A stretch of DNA of 64,000 bases from assembly GCA_933228895.1 (NCBI GenBank), contig OW121853.1:79964645-80028644 (forward strand). Direction: 5' to 3'. Source of the DNA: Platycnemis pennipes (Eukaryota > Arthropoda > Insecta > Odonata > Platycnemididae). This document shows positions 1 through 12,309 of this stretch, in pieces. Position numbers and translations under genes: made by a program. The number at the start of each line of letters is the position of its first letter. Within the stretch, counting starts at the first letter, position 1. The notes under the pieces were generated by a model. The model saw nothing but the letters and a program-made list of their open reading frames with translations. It searched no databases and had not been told where the DNA came from.

Positions 1-534
1 TTTGGAGCAGTTGGAGAGCTAAAGGCTAGAAAGATAGAGACATTCGACAACCTCTTTGGCATAATTAAAAATATTTGTTAAAAAAATTGTTCGCAATTCT
101 TTTGTTTTCGATAGAAGCCACAGAATATTCAGGACTATAATTTTTGAAAAGTGAAAGCATCTGGGCATTCATATAGTTGACAATCAGGTAAGAGTCAGCT
201 TGAGACAGCTTCCATGAGAAAAAATGGCGGGTCGTATGTTGGCCTCTTGATAACTAAGTCGTCTAATAATGGCTAACCAGTTATTCTCGATCCCATTGTG
301 GATCTGATAAATTTTTTTCTGCTGTTCACGTCTGCTTTTCAAGAGAATTTATCCTATTTGCCATCACTGAACATGCATGGAAAGGTTCCACGCAAAACTT
401 ATACTTTGGAAATGTGAATCCTATTTCCAGAGAGAGAAAATTATCATTTTAAACTCGTCTGAAAGACAACTGAGATAGCCAAAACTCTAGTTTCAACACA
501 GAACATAATTATCCGCTCTCAAACACCTGGAAAC
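1..534. other. AT-rich noncoding stretch, nothing recognised
   Basis: No open frame, tRNA-like box pair, terminal repeat or tandem repeat was seen here. The composition is typical of the AT-rich background of the window. Confidence 0.5.
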
Positions 535-711
535 ACACCTCTTCCAAAAATTGACCAATCAGGACCCACATAGATAAAACCAAGGCCTATTTAAGATGGA
601 CCAAAAACTTCTACGACGCCGGCAAAACTGCCGTCACAGAGATGAAGAGACGTGGAGGACAACTCGCAAACCTAGCTGCTACTACAGTATCACTTCACCA
701 AAGCCTTCATC
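535..711 (+). mobile_element. possible Penelope-like element terminal fragment
   Basis: A CCAAT-type motif (gaccaatcagga, near 552) and a TATA-like tatttaag (near 588) are followed by a GC-richer stretch containing gaagagacgtgg (near 643) and a segment reading ctactacagtatcacttc (near 679). This order of CCAAT, TATA-like box and a short motif around 'gacgt' resembles the noncoding terminal region of Penelope-like elements as I remember it. A Penelope-type coding remnant lies elsewhere in the window at 30 kb, whose 3' region contains gaaacgtcggctac. No coding part is present here. It could instead be an unrelated promoter-like fragment. The assignment rests on memory of the family and is weak. 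Confidence 0.25.
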
Positions 712-713
712 AG

Positions 714-1020
714 GATCATTTGAAAGTTGGTTTGGTGGATATGATGAGGATGAAATGGATAGGTAACAAATGAAAAAGTCTTAGGTGAGGGAGAAAACAC
801 AATTTTGGCGAATTTTTAAAAGGGAAGATTTTAAGTACAATCTTATTGATCATGTTTTGAGACATGGATGAAGACAGTCTTCGAGAACAATATCATTGGA
901 AGTTATGGCAAAGGAAGACGTGCAAGGCGTGAGGACATAAAAGAGAAAAAATAAGTAGTGCACATTAGCCGACCGAAGGATGGAGAGGAGACCATTAAAA
1001 TTGATAGTAATGTTGATGTT
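714..1020 (+). pseudogene. decayed LINE reverse-transcriptase tail (copy A)
   Basis: This is a broken copy of the C-terminal part of the LINE family that is open at 49.5-50.0 kb. Reading in changing frames gives a counterpart of the 'FE.W.YRRML.IKW' segment near 718-765, then 'VLGEGE' near 780, then the 'R H . . MKT' segment near 862-885 and 'GRRA' near 905-925, in the same order and spacing as the 49.5 kb copy. It ends near 1010-1020 in tgttgatg, comparable to the GATGAT-type tail of the other copies. Several stop codons and frameshifts show that it is dead. Only the last roughly 100 codons of the parent frame are represented, as expected for a 5'-truncated LINE insertion or its remnant. Confidence 0.6.
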
Positions 1021-1139
1021 TAATTATTATTTATTTCTACGCTGATTCCCCACTGTTAACTTAAGCACTTCCATATCCATCCCGTAGAGACAGCGTCCAT
1101 TCACAATGAATACCGTCGGGATTTTGCGTCTTAACTTTA

Positions 1140-1414
1140 TTTTATTGTTTATTCAAACCTAAGGTTAGTTTTTGTTATGTGAGGGTAGAGCTCACCCTGT
1201 ACTAAGCCATTGGCGTGTGAAATCCACACATTCAAGGTAGGGGTGCCAGTTCCTTTCCCTGGGCCACCTGCGATTTCCTACGAAGTTCTGACACGCACAA
1301 AATCGAATCGCGTGGATTTTACGTGGGGGTATCCAGAAATGCTTTAGCTCCGGATTTGAACACAATACCCTCCGGTCAACTCAGCACTCTAATTACTAGG
1401 CCACCACGACCCCT
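1140..1414 (-). repeat. tRNA-derived SINE-like element
   Basis: On the minus strand a tRNA-like head starts near 1412. An A-box-like segment tggcctagtaattagagtg lies at 1403-1385 and a B-box-like gttcaaatcc at 1361-1352, spaced as in an internal Pol III promoter. The body that follows, to about 1140, carries complementary blocks around the words cgtgtgaaatccac and gtggattttacg. No target duplication was identified. Being tRNA-headed and non-coding, it is best read as a SINE. Confidence 0.55.
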
Positions 1415-1589
1415 AATACTACCTGCATTAAAAAAATCTACCTGCTACAAAAACTGCCAAAAGTCTGGAAGATAAGAGTAGGGAGTAAAATAAATTAAAA
1501 GAAGAAAAAAGTTTGCGTCGAACCAATCTTTGGACCTATGACACGTAACGATCGATCGTAAATATTATTTAATATGAAGATATCTGCTT

Positions 1590-1660
1590 GGTTACAGCAC
1601 TTGGCACACTTTGCGGAGGTCCGTTTCGAATTCCGGTCAAGGTGAATATTTTTTACATTA
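1590..1660 (+). repeat. tRNA-like SINE fragment
   Basis: The sequence around 1618-1650 carries a B-box and T-arm-like motif (gtttcgaattccggtcaagg) followed by gaatattttttac. It matches the 3' half of the tRNA-like units at 22.5 kb, which read tcgagtcccggtcaaggcgaatgatttttt. The 5' half is more divergent. It is probably an old copy of the same repeat. Confidence 0.4.
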
Positions 1661-1703
1661 GAAATTTGCTATTGTGCACATCAGCGATAATTCCGCAAGA
1701 TTT

Positions 1704-1756
1704 TTCTCGCAACCCTTCGATTTCTCGCAAACCCTTCTAGTTCGCAACCCTTGGAT
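1704..1756. repeat. short tandem repeat, three units of 16-19 bp
   Basis: Three imperfect copies of ttctcgcaacccttcgat follow each other at 1704-1721, 1722-1740 and 1741-1756. The third lacks two bases of the start. The repeat lies between two tRNA-like fragments. No function is evident. Confidence 0.7.
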
Positions 1757-1934
1757 TTGAGAAGAGTAAGAATCCTCTTGTTTAAAGTTGGCTTAAACCT
1801 CATGGATGATGGCGTATTGCGCATGTTTTCCCTCCTGTTTCTTGAGCTTTTATGCATGGCATTCCGCCACAAAATCTATCTTCTTTAAACCCATTAAAAA
1901 TCCATAGCTAGGATGCATTTGATGAATAACAGGA

Positions 1935-2012
1935 AAAAACACCCGTGTAATCGAGGGATCCGAGTTCGAATCCCGGTCAAGACGAGTAATTTTTTTCTCT
2001 TTGAAAGGGGGA
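1935..2012 (+). repeat. tRNA-like SINE fragment with T-run terminator
   Basis: The stretch gagttcgaatcccggtcaag (near 1961-1982) is a near-canonical T-arm and B box. It is followed by acgagtaatttttttctctttgaa, the same 3' end as the tRNA-like pair at 22.5 kb (gcgaatgattttttctctgtggaa). The 5' half is degraded. The T-run just after the tRNA-like end would act as a Pol III terminator in an active copy. Confidence 0.55.
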
Positions 2013-2019
2013 GTTAGGT

Positions 2020-3380
2020 GGAAACAAGGAGGCAAGAAGGCACTAAAAGTAGTGTTGAGGTGATAGTCTTAGGTAGAGAATTAAGCCATAATAATTGTGC
2101 TCGGGAATGATTAGGTCCCACCTATTATATACAGAACATTTCGTTTCATACGGCTTTTTAAGGAGATTTAAATCGTGCCCAAATTTCATAGCAAAGGTTA
2201 CCAATCGGAACGAGAGCCATTTAATGCTTGATGCATCCAAAGGCATCAGAGATGTATCATGAAATACATTTGAGGCTAAATTCAGCGATCACCTTCCAGT
2301 CTGTTTCTTCCCTTTCTAAAAGGGAGTGAAACAATACATATCTTGAAACAATATAGCTTTCCCATGAAAGTTTTAATCGTGTTTCGAGCGAGTGAGTGCG
2401 AACAAGAAAACGGTCTCGTATAATTTTAAGGAATTAAGATTCTTGGTTGGGTGCTGAGTAAGTAGTTATGACCGCGATATCGGATAGATGAAAATGTAGC
2501 ATGATTATCGATCTGCACATAAACGCATTCACGATGAAAGGGACTCTTGGTTATCATTATGCAATGCGTCAAAAAATGAGAAAAATAAAGTTGTGCTCAA
2601 CCTGAGAGTTGGTTTGTGTGGCAGTGTTGTAACTCACCGAAATATAAGCCCATAAGTGTATTAATTTCCCACATCAGGGAAGAGGGGGGTCCTCCACCCT
2701 CACACTAGGCTACCACGATGTCTTCTAAGATACAATGCAGTAAATATTTTTACGGACACATGAGGTAAATAAGAATATGAAAGGGAAACAAATTATAAAA
2801 GAATATTCCTTTTCATTGTTTTTTTTTATAAATTTCATTCTTGCAAGCTATGATGTTATGAAGACTTATGAATATGCTGCCAGATATTTCGCTGTTCTTT
2901 CACGAATGAGATCAAAATGAGGTATGAAGTACAAAAATAAAGTGTTCTGGTATGGTTTTAGAGTGACATCGTATCCAGTGACGCAGATTTATGCTCTTTT
3001 CACATTAAGCACGAATATGATCATAAAAACATAGTCATGGCCAATTTAAAAGAATTAGTAAAAAATGAGGGTTTAAGCTAATACGGCTATAGTAACGAAT
3101 GAAAGCTGAGGTACGATAGTTTTAAGGAAACATCTTTGGGAGACCGTAAATTTAATGTTCGTTTTCCCCAATACGATCTCAAAAATGGATTTTTGGTATT
3201 TGATTTATTAGAATCAAGGACATTTTTGCTTGAAAGTATAAACCAAAATCAATATGCGGTATTGATTTCGGTGCGGGCGTGATAGGTACATACTTTAAAG
3301 TCGTACACCAGTGTTGCATCCAACAACAGAACTTTTAACTATTTTTACGTCAAAATTACGGGTATCGTCCAAGTTTCTGC
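2020..3380. other. noncoding stretch, nothing firm
   Basis: AT-rich background. A possible tRNA-like A-box remnant on the minus strand (gtggtagcctagtgtgag, near 2715-2698) resembles the SINE head at 1.4 kb, but no B box accompanies it. The short open frames here look like chance. Confidence 0.4.
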
Positions 3381-3399
3381 TTTTTCCGGGCAAACGTCC

Positions 3400-3780
3400 A
3401 TCTCCCCTCGCACTTCTCATCCAGTTAGTTCCCTTGCGCTCGGCGTGGCCGCTCGCAGGCCAGGGAACCCTTCCTCCACTCTCGAAAATTTATATTTTCC
3501 CTTCCAATCCCAACCCTTTCCGCCCTCCGCCCACTCAGCCCTCCACTCCATTCTCCCTCTTATAGTCCTTTTACTCCCATTTCTCTCGGCCCGCGTTCCT
3601 CGGGCCAACTTCGCTTCCCCTCCCACCGGCAATGACCCACTATTCAGCGTTTTGCGAGGCTGTTTGCGGTCGGGATAAAAACTCGTAACAGGGCTTTCTT
3701 CCAGCATGGGAAAGGGAGATACGAAAGAGAGGGAGGAGAGGGGACTGCGAGGAGAACGAGGAGGAATTATAATTGGGAGT
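3400..3780. other. GC-rich island, pyrimidine on plus then purine
   Basis: Roughly 3,370-3,620 is dominated by C and T on the plus strand, with many CCCT and CTCC words. It then flips to a purine-rich tract at about 3,705-3,770 (gagagggaggagagg). Open frames on both strands are compositional and show no motif. It is one of about a dozen islands of this type in the window. Confidence 0.5.
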
Positions 3781-3789
3781 TAACAAGGA

Positions 3790-5260
3790 ATTTATTTGGT
3801 TTTTGGGCACCACTAGCAAAGGACGGGGTGGATTTAATATGCCCCGAGAGTAGTGAAATTATTTCCGTAATTCAGGGGGTGGGCTGGCGAGCTTATTTCC
3901 GCAGGGTTAGTCAAGGGCTTCCAGAGATTTTTACCCAGCATGCGATGATCCGTCCCGTAGATAATATCTAGCTTCACTGAGTAAGAGTATAGTGCCACCC
4001 ATAAGACTTGGCCATGACTACTCTATTTAGAGTCAGAGAATGGTGAAATCGGTGAATAGGCCAACTATGGCATAGTGAAAAATAAGTATAAAATCCAAAT
4101 GAATAAATTGAATGCACAAAATTGAAATTTAATTTTGACTCAGCAATGCAAGGAGGAAATATTTTTTAATAATTCTTCATATGCATCTCGAACTGCACAG
4201 TACAAAAAAAAGATAATATTAGCTAACCCAGGAAGCTAGTAAGGCAACGAGTCGGCATAAAAATCCATGGATGCGTTTTTTCTAATTGGCTTTAGAGCTT
4301 ACGCTAGACGGTGCAATTAACTTTAGTCACCGGAGTACCCAAAATCCATGTCTGCTGCCACTGGAAAATACCGCCGATATTTTAGGCATTAATTCAAGTT
4401 GCAATTCCCACATAAGCATTAACTACACTGTATCGTACTACATAAGTTAACAATTAATTTCAATTCATAATTTTGCTCACGGTCACTCTCATAAAAAATG
4501 TGTTTCGTGACAGCCGAAGACTATAATTAGAGTACTTGCTCGGTACTCGAACCATCATGTTGTCAACTGGACTGCTTTAAAAAATTGATCATCCCAGAAA
4601 GCACTTGGAGACTCCAATAATTATTCAACATTCATTGTAATTATACTGCACATATATTCTGGCTGTGGAGCTTCTGAATGTGAGATCCCGGATGGTGGTA
4701 CGGAATGTCGTATAAAATGTAATGATAATTGACAAGGTAATTACTTCTCTACCGAGAGAAAAACATGCACCTCGTCACATCAGAGCAGTTCAATGCACTC
4801 ATTACGAAGCTTGGTGATACAGCTATGTCCAAGCGGCGGATATTTAGCGCTCAATTCACATGCATATATAAATTACCGAATTTCCAAACTGTTCCCCCTA
4901 TTCGTCTCCAACTAATTACCCCGAATGACAGCGTGACGGCGAGCTAATCTTATTTTTTTCCGGGGCAGGCCCCGATTCGCCCCCAGGGGAATTTCCGCGT
5001 TCTCACCACTTCATCAAACGTCGAGGACCACATCCCGCCACGACAAGATCGAACGGACGTGTTCTGATTTTCCCTAATTTTTCCCACAACTCTCATGATT
5101 TTAATTTACCGCCTTTATAATCCAAATCCAGGGCGTACTTATAAGAAGGGAATTAAAATTAAAAAAAGTCCAAACAGGTTCCGGGAGTGGAAATTAGAAA
5201 AAAAAAATTCGAGCGAGAAGAAAATCTTTTTAATCCTTAATGTTCTTTTTATTTTAAAGT
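3790..5260. other. AT-rich noncoding stretch
   Basis: No coding, tRNA-like or repeat structure was recognised. A short GC-richer patch lies near 4,960-5,060. Confidence 0.4.
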
Positions 5261-5650
5261 CGAGGGAAACCTTCGCTCCTCGTCCTCTCAACATAGTTTC
5301 CTCCACCCTCGACCCATCCTCTTCCACTAATCAAATGTTAAATGGACACTTACCCGGCAGTTTAGAAATGGTTAATCCCCTGCAGACCCATTTTATCCAC
5401 CTCCCATCCTCCGCCCGCAATTATGCACCTCTTCCCATCGCCCCACAAGCAACCCTTCTTGCCTGCCTCTCTCTCTCTCTCTCGCATAATAGTTCGAAAC
5501 CGCTTTCGTTAGGCGACGGAGGGAATCCGAGCAGTCGTTCCTTCGCCTGCCAAGACCCCGCGTAGTCCCTCTACAAGACCTCCACACCCTCCCCCTGCCC
5601 TTTTAGCCCTTCGAAGGGATTTTGGGGTGTGTCCGCGGGGAGAGATAAGC
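5260..5650. other. pyrimidine-rich island with (CT)n microsatellite
   Basis: The plus strand is C/T-rich, with a CT dinucleotide run at about 5,466-5,483 and several CCACCTCCC-type words. It ends in a G-rich stretch near 5,615-5,645. The 156-codon frame over it is low in complexity and lacks any recognisable motif, so I do not call it a gene. Confidence 0.5.
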
Positions 5651-5659
5651 GAAAAGGAA

Positions 5660-8600
5660 TGCAATTATCACTGGCTCGGCTACAAAGGGAACTGAGTCGG
5701 GCTGTGTTGATGATAGTTCCAGGGTTTTCCGGGAGTCTGTATGTGGTTTTTGTATTTTTGAGGATCCCATGTGCCCCTTTTTACAAGTATATTGTCAACT
5801 CTATTGAAACTACATTTTTTGTCCCATCATTTATATTGAAATTTGAATCAGTAGCAGCAACAGATGTACTTCATCCTGTGTAGAGATTCTTGCCTCACCT
5901 TAATGAGTTGACTTATAATAAAATTTACTATGAAATCATAACCAATTTTCCTCATAAAAACGAAAGAAGGATATTTACCTTCCGGTTAGTAGGTAAGTTT
6001 ACGTTTTTTCGAAAAAAAAATCATGTTTTCGTGAACTGTAAATTACGTTAATTTTTAATGTAGGTTAATATCCGGCATACTAAATTTTCAATTCTCACTA
6101 ATTTACTTTACTGCAAATACGATTCATGGAATTTAAAAATCATCTCCTAACTATTCATAGGAATTTCTCATTTTTTCTCAAATAGGGGCACTATTTTTTA
6201 GGCCGAAATATACACAGAGGCCCGTTCGGGCTTGCATTTAGGCGGACACAATGCGAAAAAGACTAGAATCAGGAAGATTAAGGAAGAGAAAATGACGGAG
6301 AAGTAAAATGAATGAAGGGGACAGATAAATAAATACATATGTGTAGGAACACACAGGCGTCACGCGAAAAAGGGGAGAAGAAAAGAGTAAAGAACAAAAG
6401 GGGGAGAATATTACGTTAAGCAGGCAAGTATGATGGAATTGGTTGCGAGGCGGAAAGACGGAAAAGGTATGAAATGAATGAGGCGGGCGGAATATTAAAA
6501 TGCCCTTAAAGGGAAGGAATGTAATTTGAGAAACGGTTTCACTATTTTGAGTAAAGAGGACAAATATCTAATGGGCGAGGCGAAACGAACTAAAAAAATC
6601 CACGAAATGAAACTAACGGAAAATGAGAATGGGATGCTAAGTGAGTACTGAGGCATAAAAAGATGAGAAAAGACAAAGTGCGTCAGATGTGTAATTGGTA
6701 CCAAGACTCAGCAAGTTGTTGAGATAGAAGTAGTAGTTGAATAATAAATAATTGCATGAAATACTTCAGGGAGCAATCAGCAGGAACAACAGATATCAAA
6801 AATACACCATAATCATTATAATTTGTGTATCAACCCTGGTGAAATGCAGTTAATCAATACAGACTTGAAATTAACTCTATAGATTCAAATATAAAGTATA
6901 CGATTTTCCTCAACGAAATGAGTGCCCATGATTAGTTAAATATTCACAAAGATACTCGAACAGAAATATTCAGTCTCTCATTCGTTAGCAAAGCAATCCT
7001 AATGATGCAGGTTCTAACAATAAAGTTCATCTTAAATGACCTTATGGCTATCAGTTTATAGGATTCAATTCCTAACATTGTCCAGGATATTTCATCAGGT
7101 TAAATAAAGAAATGTGAATAATACATTGCTAAGAAGTAGTATTCCTCTTTCAAAGGGTGTACAAAAATGAAACGAATGAGATAATACATTGATTATAATG
7201 TAATTTAAGTTTGAAGTAGTAAAGAAGTCCTGAAACAATTTGAATTGTCGTTATCTGGAGGGGAGTGAACTTGGAAAAGTAATAGGCAAGGAAAACTAAA
7301 AGAGGTGCAGACTTAAAGAGTGCGTCAACTGGTGTAGAGGTTGGACAAGTTTGATGATGCATATAACTGTCAGATCGCTTAAATGGCAGAAAGAGAAAGA
7401 AACGCCTTCGAATGAACCTCAATTTTTTTTTTAAGGATAAACTGCCGTTTAAATTTCTGGTACAAGGAAAATTAAACGAAAATGACAGGCTTTCAGCAGA
7501 GTAGGAAGAACCTCAATTTTTGTAAACAATGTTTGTAAAATAAAAGCTCTATATTCAAGAACCCTTCCTTGTTTTAAACCGTTGAGTAAATACCCGACAG
7601 TCTGACAGCGTCGTTTTAGGATATGCAATTATACCTGTCAGGTCTCACGCTGGTACGTTACAAAATAAACACTATCGGCCTTGTCAGCAACGCCCCGTTT
7701 TCAAGCAGGCATGATTTTAGCATTGAAGAAGGACTGCGTAAAAGAAATATCCTAAGTAAGGTTTAATGAATCACAGAATAATATTTCAAACACATGCAGG
7801 CATTCTGCTCTAATTATCCCTGTTGGAATATTTGTGGAAATAAAATCTCGCTACCACAAAAGAATGAGCACGTTAAAATATCAATAAATAAACAGGAATA
7901 TTATAAATAAAAAAACACTACGTTACTACACTTTGAGTAGATTTACACCTTGATAATATTTCCCGGAAGAGACCTTTACCCGCAATGGAAATGGAAGACT
8001 TATCCTTGATTATAATCCGAAGTACACAATGGCAAAAAATGGGTTTAAAGTAAACAAAATATGTTTAAATAGGTTTCAAAACATCTCATGTAAAACGTTT
8101 TCATCGTTGTCATTTTGATCTTCACCGCAAACTATTATACTGTCACCTGGCATGATAATGAACTTGTTTGATCAATAACTCAGCGATAAACGGAATTGGA
8201 AATAACATCAGACTACCATGCAACACATCATGCCAGACCATAGGCGTTGTGTTTTGGTGGTCACGATTACCATCATTCGATTAAAAGATAGCGTATGATA
8301 TAGCACTCATGATTATTTGTCTATTGAAGTTCTGACGAAGTGTCCCGTGGTACTTTGATAGTTATATGTTCGTCTACGAGATTGGAGTTGAATGAATTAA
8401 TACGGGTATCATTTCCGTTTTAATTCATTTTCGTGAATAATTATTAGATGGTAATATATGATACGGTTATCCAAGATTGGACTAGAGGGAGATGAAATAC
8501 TGAAATTTAGGGATTAAGTATGTACGACATAAACTACTGCTATTGGAGATCAACTAGTGCTAACATGCTATCTAACTAACATGCATACCATACATAGTAG

Positions 8601-9840
8601 CGCGATTTAGGGTAGATGAGTACTTGGAAAGAGATAGGGAATGGAGTGCAGTGAAGGAAGGGAAAACCAACCCAATGTTTTTCAAAGGCCCCACATTTTT
8701 ACGTCACATCTAACGGAGTGCTGAAATTAAAATATTCTCACCGTCACTCTAAAGTAGAGAACATGCATTCCACTAAAAAATCTGCCAGCATTTGGATTTG
8801 GACCATAAACCTCAGGATTGAGTGCCTTTACTCTATAAATTTTATACAAAACTTCTTCATTACTAAACATGCTAGTCTACGGTAAGGAAAAACACATCAT
8901 AAACACTCTTATAAACCATTTATATTTGCTTAACAAAGTTTTACCGAAATTCAGTCACAATAATGCATTCTATTTTCGATCAATCAATGTGGAGGAAAGA
9001 ATTCTTAGAAATCGATAGCTTTATTATTCTTTTTACTGAGCAAACATTCCACGCTGTAAAACTGAAAGCCATTTGATTCACATAAATTCCGAGAAAGTAC
9101 CCCATAAGTCATAACCTTGTTCTGGTTGGCCACAGATTTTTTGTATTTATAGAGATATACTTAATCAATTAATAACCAGCATTGATGTGACCATTATAAA
9201 TATAGAATTTTGGAGATATGGTGTTACTGTTGATTGCACCGTTGACAATCCCATATCCGACCTATGATTAGGCAGGTTGTCAACACGTTTGCTGCCGACG
9301 ACCAATTGGCTCTTGAGAAAATAAAACGCAAAGAAATGCAAGAAATACTAAATATAGGGGTACGTGGACAACATCAAAGGCTTAGAAGCCTCTTTATCGG
9401 CAAAGCAAATATCTACACTTACATCGCTCGCTTAAGCAAAGTGTAAAACCGAATGCGTTTATCTATAGAAAAAGGAAATTAATCAGACATGCTGCGTAAT
9501 GAAGGACTCCAACGAGCTTACCTTTGAATTTCAGACTTTCAAAGCTGAGAAAATTAAGGGATTGGAAATGTCTTCAGATATAAACTTTAAACGAGATTGG
9601 AGAGTCGACATTGTAGTTCAATTAAACGATTCGAAAAGGAAGGGACATTTTAGAGGATAAGTGGCTTATGATGATCACAAATTCGCATTTATAGCACTAA
9701 CCCTAATGGCAGATAGTAGGGAGGGTGAATAGTGGACATTTAACGTTCAAGTTTGCGCCTTGTGACACATAAAAAATTATCAGCTAAAATACAGAGAAGG
9801 AGATGATTAATAAATCAAGCACCATAAGTGTAATTATTTT
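5660..9840. other. long AT-rich noncoding stretch
   Basis: No convincing gene, SINE head or terminal repeat was found. Only short chance frames are present. A possible 23-nt microexon at 9,522-9,544 on the minus strand is discussed under findings. Confidence 0.4.
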
Positions 9841-9968
9841 TAACTAGAGGGTATCCAAATTATCAATAGAATCTATCGGTTTCTTCTTCTCATGTCGTTT
9901 TAAATAAAGATAATTTAGAAGGTATCCAAATTATCAATAGAATCTATCTTTTTCTTCTTATGTCGTCT
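9841..9968. repeat. tandem duplication, period about 71 bp
   Basis: The segment beginning ggtatccaaattatcaatag at 9,850 recurs at 9,921. Both copies continue through gaatctatc, a T/C-rich stretch and tgtcgt. The first copy has a few extra bases (cttctcatgtcg against cttatgtcg). Upstream flanks are also related (taactagag and taatttaga), so the unit is close to the full 71-bp period. Confidence 0.8.
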
Positions 9969-9969
9969 T

Positions 9970-11640
9970 CGTGAATATTTTAGCATTTTCAGAATAAAAA
10001 AATTGGAACTTTTACTGTTGCAAAGAGTCCATGGTTATCGACCACACAAAACAAAAATACATTTAAAATTAATAAACTATACAATTAATTGAAAATTATC
10101 AAGAAAAAAAACATTCTGGCAGATGCTAATACAGATAATGGCAGTTCAGTTTTTGCACTGACGAATGTATTCGCTCACATTTTGCTCATTGCTAATAGTT
10201 AATATAACTGGTTAAAAATAAAGGCTGCTCAAAAAGTAGCTATTTGTTACCTGAGTAAGGAATATTGGAGTCAAAGTGCCCACTTATCCTGACGTAGTCT
10301 TCAGGCATTGGGTGAAATGTTACCTACAAAAATCATCTGAACCGATACCAAACATGGACTCTGACACCAGAACTGCTTTAACCTTAAGTATAGCATGAAT
10401 GCTTTTACCGACTCGTGAATTCTTTTTTAGCCTAATTTTACTTAGTCTGATGCATTTTATCCTGTATAAGTGATTCCAAAAAGCAGCACTTGCTATATAC
10501 CGCACGCCTAAATATATAACATGTTACAATAGTGAACCCAGATTTCGGTACATTTGTTCAGGTGAGAAATCGCCGAGTTGAAAAAATGCAACAGAATAGG
10601 TAAGTTTAGATCTACCGTTCATGTGTTTCAAAATTAGCGTGTCACAAAGGAGGGCATAGAAAAAGTTAAAAATAAAACATAGTTGATTTAAGTTATCTTC
10701 CACGCTATTCTGAATATGTTTATGTGTGCGCTTTCAAATCAACAACATACTATAAATGTCAACAAGTCACTCAGGTGAGAAGTATGCCTTAGATTCCTTA
10801 GGTCTACGTGATATATTATCTGAGTCAAGTGTAAGGAAATAAGAATTTTTAATATCAGAAATAGCAGCTAACGCTGGAATATCACTGTAATCCTTAAAAG
10901 GTAATACATTTGCCATAACCGCCCATTTTTAAGCGTGTAGTTCAGGATTCTCTGATTCAGGATATGCTGTCGGATATTTACACAATCTGTCAGGGAAAGA
11001 AAATAATAAAAGTAGTTAAACAGTAAACAAAACGTACTCAAATAACGGTTAATTATTAATTGGGAATTCGTTTGTAAGGTTCCCACTCGGAGAAAAACCT
11101 TCTTTAATATGATCCAACGAATATCAGATTCAAAGAAAATTAACCGTAAGTGCATGTAAACACCATCACTGCAATGAAAATAGCACTTTTAATAACGTCC
11201 CTAAGCATACGACGTATCATTGCTTCAGAAAATCATGTAAACTTAATTTTTAATTTATCATCATTGAATATACGGGATTCATGCAAACTAGATATTCATT
11301 TATGGTTGCAAAAATTGCACCTAAAAGTAACCGGACCGTAATTTTTCAAGAATTTACAAATACATGATCTTGAGGAACTTCCGGGTGTTGAGAGAATTTG
11401 GGTTTACATTTACAGTGTTAGGGGTTGAATTTCAAAAGAAAATTCACAGTTAACCTTGCTACGATGCAGTGTCGAGAGCGTTTTAAGTTCATGGCCAAGA
11501 TGGCCGAGTCCAATAGGTGGGACTCTAAACGGTCAACACATTTGCACATTTCATTAAGAGCAATCTTATTCCGCAGCCGGGTTTTTGTCTACCCCCACTC
11601 TATTCTCTTCCATTTAGGGTTAACGGAGGTAGGATATCAT
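9970..11640. other. AT-rich noncoding stretch
   Basis: Nothing beyond chance open frames was recognised. The 95-codon minus-strand frame at 10,868-11,155 is low in complexity and has no motif. Confidence 0.4.
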
Positions 11641-11646
11641 AAGAGA

Positions 11647-11789
11647 GTGATGAAATTACAGGTAGCAATTGATGTACTTCGCTGACAAAATTTACCTGCA
11701 GTTTTAGTACTCAAGTACACATTGAGTACTAAAACTGCAGGTAAATTTTGTCAGCGAAGTACATCAATTGCTACCTGTAATTTCATCAC
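11647..11789. repeat. perfect inverted repeat (hairpin), 68-bp arms
   Basis: The arms 11,647-11,714 and 11,722-11,789 are exact reverse complements over 68 bases, separated by a 7-base loop (gtacaca). The match stops abruptly on both outer sides. There is no tRNA-like box, no coding frame and no clear target duplication. A transcript would form a long perfect double-stranded hairpin. Perfect identity implies very recent origin, gene conversion, or an assembly or library artefact. Confidence 0.9.
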
Positions 11790-12300
11790 AGTGAGCGTAA
11801 GATCTAATTGGTAGGATCATAGAAAATCGGGAAAAAACACTAACCTCTAGATGACACTGATTCAGAAGAAAGCTAGTTAACACGAAATTGGTATAAGAAC
11901 GTACACTGTAGCATATAGAGTTCATGAGAATACATTTTGGACATTATTTGCCATTGCTCGGATAATTTCGCACAGGAATAAAAATTCCTGCTGGACGTCC
12001 CCAGACGACCTTAAAAAGAGAACACGTCCGGATTAACTGTAAGTCTGGTAACCCTTCCTCAATACTGTCCTTGCAGCTCCCCCACAGGTCTTTAGGTGCG
12101 ATAGAGGCTTCAACTAAAAAATACCTATGCTCAAGAAGAATGTTACCCTGAAACTACACAACTGTTGCTCACAGGGAGGAAAAGGACTACCGCATGAGGT
12201 TTAGGGTATCACCTCCGACTGAGGAAGAGATAACTATTTATTTTCAGGTGGAATATCATTGGTATGCGTAGAAACTTCAAGCATTGATCCATGGACACAT
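11790..12300. other. noncoding stretch, nothing recognised
   Basis: No coding, repeat or RNA signal was seen between the hairpin and the GC-rich island that follows. Confidence 0.4.
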
Positions 12301-12309
12301 GGCTTCTGA

